Source: Myxococcota bacterium (GTDB lineage: Bacteria > Myxococcota > XYA12-FULL-58-9 > JALHOP01). From it: a stretch of 64,000 bases of DNA. The translations under genes were made by a program, and so were the position numbers. This document shows, in pieces, positions 33,378 to 41,635 of the stretch; position 1 is the first letter of the stretch; every line of letters starts with the position of its first letter. The stretch lies in assembly GCA_022842935.1 (NCBI GenBank), contig JALHOP010000002.1:62001-126000 (forward strand), read 5' to 3'. The notes beneath the pieces are model-generated. The model made no database searches. It saw nothing but the letters and a program-made list of their open reading frames with translations, and was not told where the DNA came from.

Positions 33378-33899
33378 ATGAGGAGCAGCAAAGGGCGACA
33401 CGTAGCCGTCGGCATGCTGGCCGTCGCTATCGGCGGAGCCGTCTGGTTGTGGGGTCGGTCGGCGGGCCGGCATGAGGCACGTGACCTCCATGAAGCCTCC
33501 GAGGCGCCGAGCTCGGTCGTCGCACAGAGCGTGCTCGACCCCACGGTTCGGGCGCTCTTGAAGGGCCGCATGCGTCGCCATAGCGACGGGGCGGATCGCC
33601 TCTGGCGTGCGTTCCTTGAGGTCAACTACACCGCGATGGCAATCGAGGCAGAAGAAATCGCCGCCGAGCCCCGCCTGCGCGAGCCCACCGACAGTGAAGA
33701 CCCATCGCTACTGAACAGCAGACTTCCTCCTGCGTTTTTCGTCTATCAAGACGACCTCAGCAGTGGCGCGCTCTCCCTGAAGAAGGCTGCAGCCAGCGGT
33801 GACGCCGACGCGGTTCTCGCCTCATTCGAACGCATCATGGCGAGCTGCTTCGCGTGTCATGTCCACTACCGTGGACCAACGACCGTGGCACCAAGGTAA
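33378..33899 (+). CDS. Small monoheme cytochrome, c-prime-like
   Basis: 173 residues: an N-terminal membrane anchor/signal (about 8-25), helical segments rich in Ala/Glu and a heme-c motif close to the C-terminus (CFACHVHYRG, CFACH at 157-161). A C-terminal CxxCH after a helical bundle is the arrangement of cytochrome c-prime-type proteins, which bind NO or CO rather than carry electrons; that role here is inference. Related in shape, not clearly in sequence, to the proteins at 6669 and 39036. A G-rich ribosome site precedes the ATG. Confidence 0.75.
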   Translation: MRSSKGRHVAVGMLAVAIGGAVWLWGRSAGRHEARDLHEASEAPSSVVAQSVLDPTVRALLKGRMRRHSDGADRLWRAFLEVNYTAMAIEAEEIAAEPRLREPTDSEDPSLLNSRLPPAFFVYQDDLSSGALSLKKAAASGDADAVLASFERIMASCFACHVHYRGPTTVAPR

Positions 33900-33910
33900 G
33901 TCACTCGCGC

Positions 33911-34444
33911 TCATTCGGTCAGGGCAAGCGACTGCTCGACGCGGGCGATGATGGCATCTGCCTCGCTAGCGACGCTTGCGCCCGTGGTTTCGCAGATGAC
34001 CTCCGGGCGCAGCGGCGGCTCGTACGCTGCACCGATACCAGGCAACTGACTCACCGTCCCGTCACGCGCCGCGGCGTATAAACCCTTGGGGTCGCGAGCG
34101 ATGAGGATCGCGTCGGGCGCGGTAACGAACACCTCGATGAAGCGGCCTGCGCGGCTTCGTACACTGTCGCGATAGCGGGCAAAAGGTGCTGTCGCACTCA
34201 CGAGAACAACGTCATGATTTTTGGCGGCGTCGAGCGCGAGCTCGCCGAGCTGGGCATAGAAGTGGTCCCGATCACGCGCGCCAAACCCCAGACTTGGCAT
34301 GAGGGTCTGACGAACGGCGTCACTGTCGAGCCACTCGACCGTGCGGCCACGCTGACGCAGATCAGCAGCAGCCACCGCGGCGAGCGTCGACTTGCCCGCC
34401 GCTGGTCGACCAGTGAGCCAAACGATGACCCCGGCGGGCTTCAT
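33911..34444 (-). CDS. Adenylylsulfate kinase (CysC)-like P-loop kinase
   Basis: 177 residues with the APS kinase plan: P-loop TGRPAAGKST (about 11-20), DSDAVRQTL where classical enzymes have DGDNVR, LGFGARDRD, APFARYRDSVR, EVFVTAPDAILIARDPKGLY and the final GIGAAYEPP. The enzyme phosphorylates adenylylsulfate to PAPS. The change at the DGDN motif and the absence of any sulfate-assimilation neighbours make a different substrate possible. It overlaps the preceding phosphotransferase gene by 4 bp, as last gene of a long operon. Confidence 0.8.
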   Translation of the reverse strand: MKPAGVIVWLTGRPAAGKSTLAAVAAADLRQRGRTVEWLDSDAVRQTLMPSLGFGARDRDHFYAQLGELALDAAKNHDVVLVSATAPFARYRDSVRSRAGRFIEVFVTAPDAILIARDPKGLYAAARDGTVSQLPGIGAAYEPPLRPEVICETTGASVASEADAIIARVEQSLALTE

Positions 34445-35712
34445 GCGATGAGCGCGTCGACGCGGTCTGGATCGAAGGTCGCGCCAGCAAGCAGGCGCTC
34501 AGAGAAGCGTAAGAGCTGGTGGCGGACAGCATCAGGCGTATCGGGGTACCAAACCGGACTGGCGAGAACGAGCGTACGCCAAGTGAAGAACAGCGGCACG
34601 ACGCTCAGCATCTCGCGGTCGGCCGTCGCTGCGATAACCCGTGACCACAACGCGGCCCACAGCTCACGCAAGGCGCCGATAAAACTCCCTCGGTGACGCA
34701 AAGCGAACGCGAGGTAGTTGATGGCAAGGCACGTCACATCGTCGGCGATGTCGCCAATGCCACCACGTGAGCGGTCCAGGAGATGGAGCTGGTCTCCGGG
34801 ACCAAAGAGGATGTTGTAGGGGTGTAGGTCGCCATGCGTTTGCGTCGCGCGGTGCTCGAACTTGCGCAGTCGCTCGCGTGCCTCACAGGCGCCCACGACG
34901 ATCGCAGCCAAGCGTGTCGGGGTCGCCACTGGGTCATCGTCTGCGTAGGCGTCGCGCAGTCCGAAGATCCCTTCGCCACTTCCGACGACGTCGCGCACGG
35001 CCCTCCGATACTGAGCCGGCTCGCCGCGCCGAGACGCCATCGTTGCCAGGTACGCAACGATAGTGTTCAAGCGGACGTCGTCCCGCGCCGAGACACGGTC
35101 GTGACCCGCAATGGCGTGCAAGTCGTGGGCGTAAAGCTCACCGTGCGCAAACTCGGTCACGAGGAACGGCTCACCGCGCCCACCGGATATCAGTTCGCCC
35201 CCTTCGACGAAGCCTACGTCGAGAGCGTGGACGTGTGCCGGTGAATCGCAGATATCGTAGGCGCCCAAGACCTGTGCTACGCGGTCAGCGCGCCTGTCGT
35301 GGCCGAACGCATCAGGCGCCATCGTATGCAGGACCAGCATCCGCACGTCACCATTGACGCTATAGCGAACGCGTACGGGCTCACCATAGCCGAAGCTCTT
35401 GTGTTCGGCGCTCTCGTCGCCGGTCAATGGACCGGCATCGATGAATCGAGCATCCGGCGCGATCGCGCGGCGCAAGTACGACGCGATGGCGCTGACGTCG
35501 AGTGCTACTCCCTGGCGACGACCCACGGCGCGTGTCTCCGGTAGATGGACGGGTCCCTGCACTGTACGTGCCGACCAGAATGCACGCGAAGCGCGTAAGC
35601 GCCTCAGCGCCTCGTCGACGCGAAAACGGGAGCTCGCATGGGGTGTGGGGCGGACCGCGACATGAGTGCCCAGCCTCGGTGCGCAGAATCGGCGTCTCTG
35701 CGACCACCGCAC
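34441..35712 (-). CDS. APH-type phosphotransferase
   Basis: Up to 423 residues. The kinase core is recognised by THGDLHPYNILF (catalytic loop, about 292) and LLDRSRGGIGDIADD (metal-binding Asp region, DRS in place of the common DFE/DPA). The N-terminal 80 residues are doubtful: the open frame starts with GTG at 35712, 15 bp after the RNase gene, but in-frame GTG codons further on are possible. Substrate unknown; small-molecule kinases of this fold are often misnamed aminoglycoside phosphotransferases. A gene pair of this kinase with a small P-loop kinase recalls Rv2004c of the DosR regulon, where the two are fused. Confidence 0.75.
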   Translation of the reverse strand: MRWSQRRRFCAPRLGTHVAVRPTPHASSRFRVDEALRRLRASRAFWSARTVQGPVHLPETRAVGRRQGVALDVSAIASYLRRAIAPDARFIDAGPLTGDESAEHKSFGYGEPVRVRYSVNGDVRMLVLHTMAPDAFGHDRRADRVAQVLGAYDICDSPAHVHALDVGFVEGGELISGGRGEPFLVTEFAHGELYAHDLHAIAGHDRVSARDDVRLNTIVAYLATMASRRGEPAQYRRAVRDVVGSGEGIFGLRDAYADDDPVATPTRLAAIVVGACEARERLRKFEHRATQTHGDLHPYNILFGPGDQLHLLDRSRGGIGDIADDVTCLAINYLAFALRHRGSFIGALRELWAALWSRVIAATADREMLSVVPLFFTWRTLVLASPVWYPDTPDAVRHQLLRFSERLLAGATFDPDRVDALIA

Positions 35713-35727
35713 GCAAAGTGTTCGCCC

Positions 35728-37146
35728 TTACGCGACGTGCAAGCGGTCACCCGGGGCAGGAATATTGACCGGGCCAAAGCCCCTCTGCACGAGAAGGTCG
35801 CGAAGAGCCCGCTGTGCTCGGAGCTCGCCATGCACGAGCGCGACAGGACCAAGTCGACCGCTTTCACGCACAGACTCCGCGAAGGCAATGAGCTCGCTCT
35901 GGTCAGCATGAGCGCTGAAGCCGTTCATCACGACGACCTCTGCTTTGCGTTCGTGCTCGAGTCCAAAGATGCGTACCTGGTCACGGCCCTCGACGAGCCG
36001 ACGGCCGAGTGTGTGCTGAGCCTGAAACCCGACGATGACCACCACGTTTTTTCGGTCAGAGATCGTCGCGCGCAGATGATGCAAGACGCGACCGGCCTCA
36101 CACATACCACTCGCGGAGATGACGACTGCTGGCGCAGATGAGGCGCATATAGCGCCGGACTCCGCGATATCAGTCACGTAGCGCAGGCCAGGGACATCGA
36201 AAGGGCCGTCGCTGCTCTCGAGAAGGGCCGCTGTCTCCTCGTCGTAACAGTCTGGGTGAAGCTTGAAAACGTCCGTCACTTTTACGGTCAAGGGGGAATC
36301 AACGAAGATCGGAACCGCGGGGAGGCGTCGCTGCGCGTGCAAGCGGTGCAGGACGTGTACGAGCTCTTGCGCGCGCTCCAAGGCGAACGCTGGGATGATG
36401 ACTTTGCCCCCGCGAGCAACGGTCCTCTGAATGACGGCTTCGAGCTCGTCCTCCATCGCGGCCAGAGGCGGGTGAAGTCGGTCACCGTATGTACTCTCCA
36501 GAATCAGCGCATCTGCACCCTCGGGAACGTCTGGGTCCCTCAAGATAGGCATACTGTTGCGTCCGAGATCCCCAGAGAAGACGAGTCGACGTTTCGCGAA
36601 GCGCGTGCTGACGTCCACCGCGACGATGGCGCTACCAAGCACGTGGCCCGCGTCATGTAGAGTGAATTCGACCTGCGGCCCTGCGGGATGGCGTCGGCCG
36701 TACGGCACACCTACCATCGCTTTGACGGCGGCTATGGCGTCGTGGCGGGTGTAGAGTGGTTCCACCTCTTCGACCTCGGGATGCTGCCGTGCGATGCGCG
36801 CGATCGTGCGTGCGTCGGCTTCCTGAATCAACGCCGCGTCTTCGAGCATGACCGCGCAGAGGTCGCGGGTCGCGGGTGTCGTGTAAATGGGTCCGCGGAA
36901 CCCGTGTTTGACGAGCAACGGAAGTGCTCCCGAGTGATCGATATGCGCATGCGACAAGACAACGGCGTCGATGCCCAAGGGGTCGAACGGCAAATTGCGA
37001 TTGCGTTGGAACGCGTCGCGACGGCGTCCCTGGAACAGTCCGCAATCGAGGAGTAGGTTCATTCGGGACGTACGCACGAGGTGCATCGAACCGGTCACCG
37101 TCTGCGCCGCGCCTAGGAATTCGACTTCCACCTTCACCTCGAGCAT
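35728..37146 (-). CDS. Metallo-beta-lactamase/beta-CASP ribonuclease
   Basis: 472 residues: metallo-beta-lactamase domain with HAHIDHSGALP (66-71 being HxHxDH), LESTYGDRLH (motif 4 region), a beta-CASP insertion, and a C-terminal RMMBL part with GFSAHADQSEL. This is the CPSF73/archaeal-type RNase family found in many bacteria; it probably cleaves or trims RNA. The same type of gene is often seen near USP and respiration genes. Starts 59 bp after the CoA-transferase stop. Confidence 0.9.
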   Translation of the reverse strand: MLEVKVEVEFLGAAQTVTGSMHLVRTSRMNLLLDCGLFQGRRRDAFQRNRNLPFDPLGIDAVVLSHAHIDHSGALPLLVKHGFRGPIYTTPATRDLCAVMLEDAALIQEADARTIARIARQHPEVEEVEPLYTRHDAIAAVKAMVGVPYGRRHPAGPQVEFTLHDAGHVLGSAIVAVDVSTRFAKRRLVFSGDLGRNSMPILRDPDVPEGADALILESTYGDRLHPPLAAMEDELEAVIQRTVARGGKVIIPAFALERAQELVHVLHRLHAQRRLPAVPIFVDSPLTVKVTDVFKLHPDCYDEETAALLESSDGPFDVPGLRYVTDIAESGAICASSAPAVVISASGMCEAGRVLHHLRATISDRKNVVVIVGFQAQHTLGRRLVEGRDQVRIFGLEHERKAEVVVMNGFSAHADQSELIAFAESVRESGRLGPVALVHGELRAQRALRDLLVQRGFGPVNIPAPGDRLHVA

Positions 37147-37205
37147 CCGTTATGCTCTGAAACGATGCGCCTTCTATCTATCCTGATGGGCGCTGAGCCG
37201 CGACC

Positions 37206-38987
37206 TCAAGTATCGGTCGGGGCTCGGCTGTTGAGAGAGTCGCGGCTCGCGGCGAGTCGCGGGGAGACGTGCCGAGACGTACTGGGGAACGAACGCCAGT
37301 CGAGCTCGAACCCTCGACCAGTGATGACGCCCATGGGAGCACGCGGCACGTCGCCAGAGCGCGGGACGATGATGTGCATAGGACTCGCCGCGATGATGTC
37401 ACGTCGGATGTCGACGCCCGGCAAGGCGGCCTCGAGGCGCATGCCCGCCTCTGTGAGGCGGAGAACACCCAGGTTCGTGACGTAGAGTACCGTCTGCCCG
37501 CGTGCTAAGGCCTGGCGACCAGAGAACGTGACTTCGCGCACCGACTGGACGAGCTTCGGTTGTCCGTGTTCGAGGATGCGCGGAACGCCACGCTGAAGCT
37601 CGACACGTCCCCCTTCCATGGCGCTACCGACGAAGATGATGGTGCGCGCATGGCGCGAGATGTCGATGAAACCGCCGGGACCAACGTAGTTGACCGCGCC
37701 GTCGCCGCGCTTCGAAACGTTGACGTTGCCATCGCTGTCGGCTTCCAACATGCCCAACAGCGCGACGTCGAGACGCTTTTCGAAGACGCCGAACATCTCA
37801 GTCGAGCTGATGACCTTGTCGGGCGCTATCGCGGAGCCAAAGAAGATCCCAGGGGCTGGCAGACCTCCGTAGACACCGAACTCGGTGGCGAAGGTGAGAC
37901 GGTCAGCCAAGCCGCCATCGACGAGGACACGCGCTACCTCTTCTGGATGACCGACGCCGACGTTGATGAGGGCCGGTGGCTCGACGAAGCTCGCGAATGT
38001 CCAGGCGCCGAAACGAGCGAGCGCCTCATCGGTCGCGCTACGACGTGGGGTGATGCCGAGCAGTCGATTCAAGAAGCGAAGCTCGCCAGCGACCTGGGTC
38101 GCATCGACACGGGCACCGGGCGTAAGCGCCTCGAGGCGGCGCGACTGTCGAAAGCTCGCTGCCTGCTCTGCGAAAGGATTCAAGACGACGGCATCGACCT
38201 CTTCGGCGGGTATGAACACGGCACTCGCGTCTTCTTCGATGACCTCCGCTACGGAGACGATGACCCGTCCACCGCGCTTTCTGACGGCGCGCACCGCGTC
38301 ACGCGTCTCGGTGACCATACAAGCGTTCGTCGCGTAGATGTTACCGGCGGCGTCGGCTGATGGCAGGGAGACGAGCGCGACATCTGGCGCCGGCATGCGA
38401 TATCGCAACTTATCCGCTTCGGCGGTCACAAGCGATACCGAATCTGCGCCGCTCACGACCGACCCGCGGCCAACACGCGGGTCGAGAAACGTGCCGATGC
38501 CCACGTCGGTCAACACTGAGCCTGAGCCATGCGCGTACGCTTCGAGTAGGGCCGCCTCGACGCCCTGTGGGAGCACGTGCAACTCGATGGCGCCAGCGTC
38601 GGCGAGTCGCAGTACAGCCTTGTGTGTCTCGACGTGCCCACCAATCTGGCAGCCCAGTAGTCCGGGAAGCGCGAGTTCATCGATGGTTCCCGGTACACGC
38701 CCCCGCCCGCCCTGAGCACCGACGCTGATGACCGTCAACTCGCGCGGGTGTGCGGTGCGCTCGAAGCGCTCGCGAATCGCCCAATACATGATGGAGTTGC
38801 GGTGGCAACTCACGATCCCCGGGATGAAGACGACATCTCCATCACGAAGGAGCGCGGCCGCCTGTCGCGCGCTCACGAATTTCTTCGAGACTCCAACTGG
38901 CGGCCGAAGGTCGAGATCGTGCCGCTTCCAAGTCGACACCCAGCGCGCGGCGTGCGTGACCAGCCGTGCTTTGCTCGAGATCTTCAT
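37206..38987 (-). CDS. Family I CoA-transferase (acetyl/propionyl type)
   Basis: 593 residues, with both halves of a family I CoA-transferase in one chain. The catalytic Glu is likely Glu369 in FATEFGVYGGLPAPG, and GDGAVNYVGPGGFIDIS is the oxyanion-side loop. Length is greater than usual (about 520) because of an N-terminal extension of some 35 residues and a C-terminal tail. It would move CoA between short acids such as acetate, propionate or lactate. Together with the ADP-forming synthetase it could recycle acyl-CoA in fermentation. A GGAGGAGG sequence lies 12 bp before the ATG. Confidence 0.85.
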   Translation of the reverse strand: MKISSKARLVTHAARWVSTWKRHDLDLRPPVGVSKKFVSARQAAALLRDGDVVFIPGIVSCHRNSIMYWAIRERFERTAHPRELTVISVGAQGGRGRVPGTIDELALPGLLGCQIGGHVETHKAVLRLADAGAIELHVLPQGVEAALLEAYAHGSGSVLTDVGIGTFLDPRVGRGSVVSGADSVSLVTAEADKLRYRMPAPDVALVSLPSADAAGNIYATNACMVTETRDAVRAVRKRGGRVIVSVAEVIEEDASAVFIPAEEVDAVVLNPFAEQAASFRQSRRLEALTPGARVDATQVAGELRFLNRLLGITPRRSATDEALARFGAWTFASFVEPPALINVGVGHPEEVARVLVDGGLADRLTFATEFGVYGGLPAPGIFFGSAIAPDKVISSTEMFGVFEKRLDVALLGMLEADSDGNVNVSKRGDGAVNYVGPGGFIDISRHARTIIFVGSAMEGGRVELQRGVPRILEHGQPKLVQSVREVTFSGRQALARGQTVLYVTNLGVLRLTEAGMRLEAALPGVDIRRDIIAASPMHIIVPRSGDVPRAPMGVITGRGFELDWRSFPSTSRHVSPRLAASRDSLNSRAPTDT

Positions 38988-39035
38988 GTCGTGCGACCAC
39001 CTCCTCCTTCGCGTGAACGCCGGGTTCGTTGAGCC

Positions 39036-39467
39036 TCAACGCGCCGTGGCGTTGTGACAGTAGAGGCAGGCCCCCGTGACACTTCGCGCGAGACCGAGGT
39101 CAGGCTCCGGCCCCTCGACCTGGGCTAGGGCCAGATGGACGTCTCGCCGGAAACGCTCGGCGCGCTCTCCAAGCATTGGATGGTTCGTCGACGCGGCGAT
39201 GGGCAAGCGACCCGCGGCGGCGTCGAGCTCGCGGAGCGCGGCAGCGACGGCCATGAGGTCGATGTCGCGGCCAGGCTCGGGGTTCATGCTGCGATCGAGC
39301 GCGGCCACCCCAGACGCAAAACTCCACATCACGGTGTTGATCTCGCGTCTCTCGACATACACGAAGTCCGGCGGATAGGTCATGCGACGAAACTCGGGCG
39401 CGCCGCAGCCTGTAGACGCCATAACGGACAACAGAGCAAAACATGCGTTGCGCATGACGAGCCTCAC
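39036..39467 (-). CDS. Small monoheme c-type cytochrome lipoprotein
   Basis: 143 residues: lipoprotein signal with Cys21 (SVMASTGC), helical middle, and CLYCH at 134-138 close to the C-terminus. Clear paralog of the protein at 6669-7136 by shared landmarks (VMW, a run of conserved Leu/Asp, HPML, SVTGACLYCH). The start overlaps the stop of the tandem USP gene by 4 bp, as its paralog also follows a tandem USP. Probably a periplasmic electron or gas-binding heme protein; no better name is justified. Confidence 0.77.
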   Translation of the reverse strand: MRLVMRNACFALLSVMASTGCGAPEFRRMTYPPDFVYVERREINTVMWSFASGVAALDRSMNPEPGRDIDLMAVAAALRELDAAAGRLPIAASTNHPMLGERAERFRRDVHLALAQVEGPEPDLGLARSVTGACLYCHNATAR

Positions 39468-40825
39468 GCCGCCACGTCACGAACGACGAGCACCGGGCAC
39501 TGCGCGGCTTGCGAGACCTCGGTGGCAACGGAACCAGAGAAGGCACGCTCGACCGGGCTCCTTCCACGCGAAGCCAGGCAGATCGCGTCGGCGTTGCCAC
39601 GCGCAGCCGCCTGCAAGATAGCCTCGGCAACGGGTCCACCGTCCACCACGGCAACGCGGGTCGTCACCTCTGTCGGGTCGACGTGTTCAGGCACGAGGCG
39701 CTCGAGCTTGGCCATGAGTGTCTGCTTTTGCGCTGGAGTCAATCGACTCGCTTCGCCCGGCATTAGGGTGCTCATGATGTCCGTGGGCCCGCACGCGACG
39801 TACAGGATCTCGACAGTACCCGCGCCTTCCGAGAGTAGGTCGTAAGCGTACGGCAGCGCCCGATTGCCGGCATCACTCAAGTCGGTTGCGACAAGCACCT
39901 TGTGAATCTTCCGGCGGGTCGGCTTGGGTTGACTCTCCGGGCCGACGCAAACGACTGGTACGTCGCTGTGACGGATGATGTCGCGCGACACCGACCCGTG
40001 AAGGAAGCGTGCGACGCCGCGGCGACGATGCGTTCCTACGACGATGAGATCTGCTGCGTCGACGCGCGCCGTGCAGAGCGCCTCGACCGAGACCGACCCG
40101 AAGTGCGGCTCGCATCTTACGGAGAGCTCGCCCTCACCACCGAGTCCGACGAAACGCTGGCGAAGCTCGCGTTCGAGCGCGGTGGTCACCCGGCCATCGG
40201 GAACAAAAGGCTCTGTGCCCAGCGGGAGCCCGAGACGACGATGCTCGGCCTCCACGACATAGAAGTGATGGAGAAAGACATCGCAGGGAATGCGCTCACG
40301 CAACGCCTTCACCCAAGCGACTGGCGCATCACTCGCGTGGGTGCGGTCCATGGCCACGGCGACACGCAAACGACGCTTGCCAGCGAGAGCGAAGCGCAGC
40401 TTGTCGGTCACCGCGCGAACCACCAACACCGGGCAGGGCATCGACTCGGCGAGCTTCTCATCGAGGGCTCGCCCCGCGGCGCGGGCTTCACTGTCACCGC
40501 CGCCGACGACCAAGAGATTGACGTGGCGGGCACGGACGACCGAAGCGAGCCCGTCTTCGACAAACCCGTTCACGACATCGGTGTCGACGCTAACGCCGTC
40601 CTTGGCAACCTTGCCGCGCAGCGCGTCGAGCAGGTTCTTGGCTGCATGCAGACGATCGACCTCGGCATTCACACCGCCACTACCGACATCGAGCGGGAAG
40701 TTCGTGGAGGACTCGAGTACGTGGACGAGGGTGAGGCGAGCATGAAGAGCGCGGGCCAGCTCGGCGGCCACCTGGCAGGCCTCTAACGCTTCAGGCGAGA
40801 AGTCCGTCGCTGCGAGGATGTTCAT
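39464..40825 (-). CDS. Tandem universal stress protein
   Basis: 453 residues with an N-terminal USP domain (NILAATDFSPEALEAC to about 135, loop GGGDSEARAAG degenerate), a middle region with GTHRRRGVARFLHGSVS and a C-terminal domain (HKVLVATDLSDAGNRA to CPVLVVRD) carrying the loop ASRGRSPVERAFSGSVATEV. Strongly similar to the protein at 4817-6181. The ATG at 40825 has AGGAG upstream and lies 15 nt after the predicted transcription start. Leads a six-gene operon that ends at 33911. Confidence 0.9.
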   Translation of the reverse strand: MNILAATDFSPEALEACQVAAELARALHARLTLVHVLESSTNFPLDVGSGGVNAEVDRLHAAKNLLDALRGKVAKDGVSVDTDVVNGFVEDGLASVVRARHVNLLVVGGGDSEARAAGRALDEKLAESMPCPVLVVRAVTDKLRFALAGKRRLRVAVAMDRTHASDAPVAWVKALRERIPCDVFLHHFYVVEAEHRRLGLPLGTEPFVPDGRVTTALERELRQRFVGLGGEGELSVRCEPHFGSVSVEALCTARVDAADLIVVGTHRRRGVARFLHGSVSRDIIRHSDVPVVCVGPESQPKPTRRKIHKVLVATDLSDAGNRALPYAYDLLSEGAGTVEILYVACGPTDIMSTLMPGEASRLTPAQKQTLMAKLERLVPEHVDPTEVTTRVAVVDGGPVAEAILQAAARGNADAICLASRGRSPVERAFSGSVATEVSQAAQCPVLVVRDVAA

Positions 40826-40849
40826 GGGACACGCTCCTGCTGCTCCCTT

Positions 40850-40867
40850 GAGCATCATTCGCGCCAA
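40850..40867 (-). promoter_or_regulatory. Sigma-54 promoter of the six-gene USP operon
   Basis: Minus strand GTTGGCGCGAATGATGCT: TTGGC, GG-N10-GC and TGCT. Transcription would begin near 40840. Confidence 0.75.
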
Positions 40868-40909
40868 CCGGGAGGGGCGCGCGGAGCACGTGGACGGCAC
40901 GCATCCACG

Positions 40910-40954
40910 ACGCAAGAGTTGCGGCGGGTCAGCGGAGACGCGCATTTATTGCGC
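40910..40954. promoter_or_regulatory. Operator pair upstream of the six-gene USP operon
   Basis: Two exact copies: ACGCAAGAGTTGCGG (40910-40924) and GCGCATTTATTGCGC (40940-40954), centres 30 bp apart; the near one is 52 bp from the -24 GG. This is the last operator found towards the right of the window. Confidence 0.85.
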
Positions 40955-40975
40955 TCGGATCGACTGCTTTCGCGC

Positions 40976-41407
40976 TCAGCTCACCTGAGCCAGCACCTTG
41001 CTGAGCTCGATGGCTTCTTTCGAGGCCATCTGCGCTATCGGTCTTGGGTCAAAAATGCTCACCGGCGCGTCGTCGACGATGGCCAGCCCAAGCGTCCGCT
41101 CTTGCGTACCGTTGCTGACCTGGGCAAGGACGACACAGTCGGGCTCTACCCCTGCAAGCTCGACAAGGTCGACGACGAGCGAAATGACTGGTGGGAGCTC
41201 TTCGATGCCGGTGCACTTCCAGCGGCCCTTGGAGAAGCGTGCGAGTTGCTCGCGTGTCGCCTCCTCGCCGAACAATCTGCCGCCGCGCTCGATGAACGCT
41301 TCCATGACGGCTTCGTCACCCTCCGCGAAGCACTCGAGCATCAAGCGCGCAGCCTTCAGGGCCGGCTCGCGCCGCAGCCGCTCCGCACGTTCGTCGTGCG
41401 TGTTCAT
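40976..41407 (-). CDS. Soluble protein of unknown function
   Basis: 143 residues, no signal peptide, charged N-terminus (NTHDERAERLRREPALKAAR) with a helical first half, then a beta-rich part (PPVISLVVDLVELAGVEPDCVVLAQVSNG). No domain recognised. A 17-bp palindrome lies about 120 bp upstream. It ends 22 bp before the operator pair of the next operon on the same strand, so it marks the boundary of the regulon. Confidence 0.7.
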   Translation of the reverse strand: MNTHDERAERLRREPALKAARLMLECFAEGDEAVMEAFIERGGRLFGEEATREQLARFSKGRWKCTGIEELPPVISLVVDLVELAGVEPDCVVLAQVSNGTQERTLGLAIVDDAPVSIFDPRPIAQMASKEAIELSKVLAQVS

Positions 41408-41527
41408 GAACCACCCCCGCCGCCCTTACCCTTGGCGACCGCGACGTGTTTGTCCGCTAACTGCCTAGAAGCGGCCGCGACGACCAACGAACGTTGTTGA
41501 ACACGCGCAGACATACACGACTCACAT

Positions 41528-41544
41528 CATCAAACATTTTGATG
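41528..41544. promoter_or_regulatory. Perfect 17-bp palindrome, possible repressor site
   Basis: CATCAAACATTTTGATG: 7-bp arms CATCAAA/TTTGATG with a 3-bp centre. It is AT-rich in a GC-rich stretch, between two genes read on the minus strand. It does not have the TTGAT-N4-ATCAA order of an FNR site. Confidence 0.4.
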
Positions 41545-41635
41545 TCGCTGTATCGGCAGTGCCATGGCGAAGTTGCGAAAACAGGAAAACCGCAAGTATG
41601 GCGGGCCGTTGTAGATGCGTGCGGAGCGGCTATCG

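Noticed and set aside
41590..41604. Operator-like CCGCAAGTATGGCGG near 41.6 kb
   Set aside because: One mismatch, single, at the very end of a gene and no promoter downstream on either strand.
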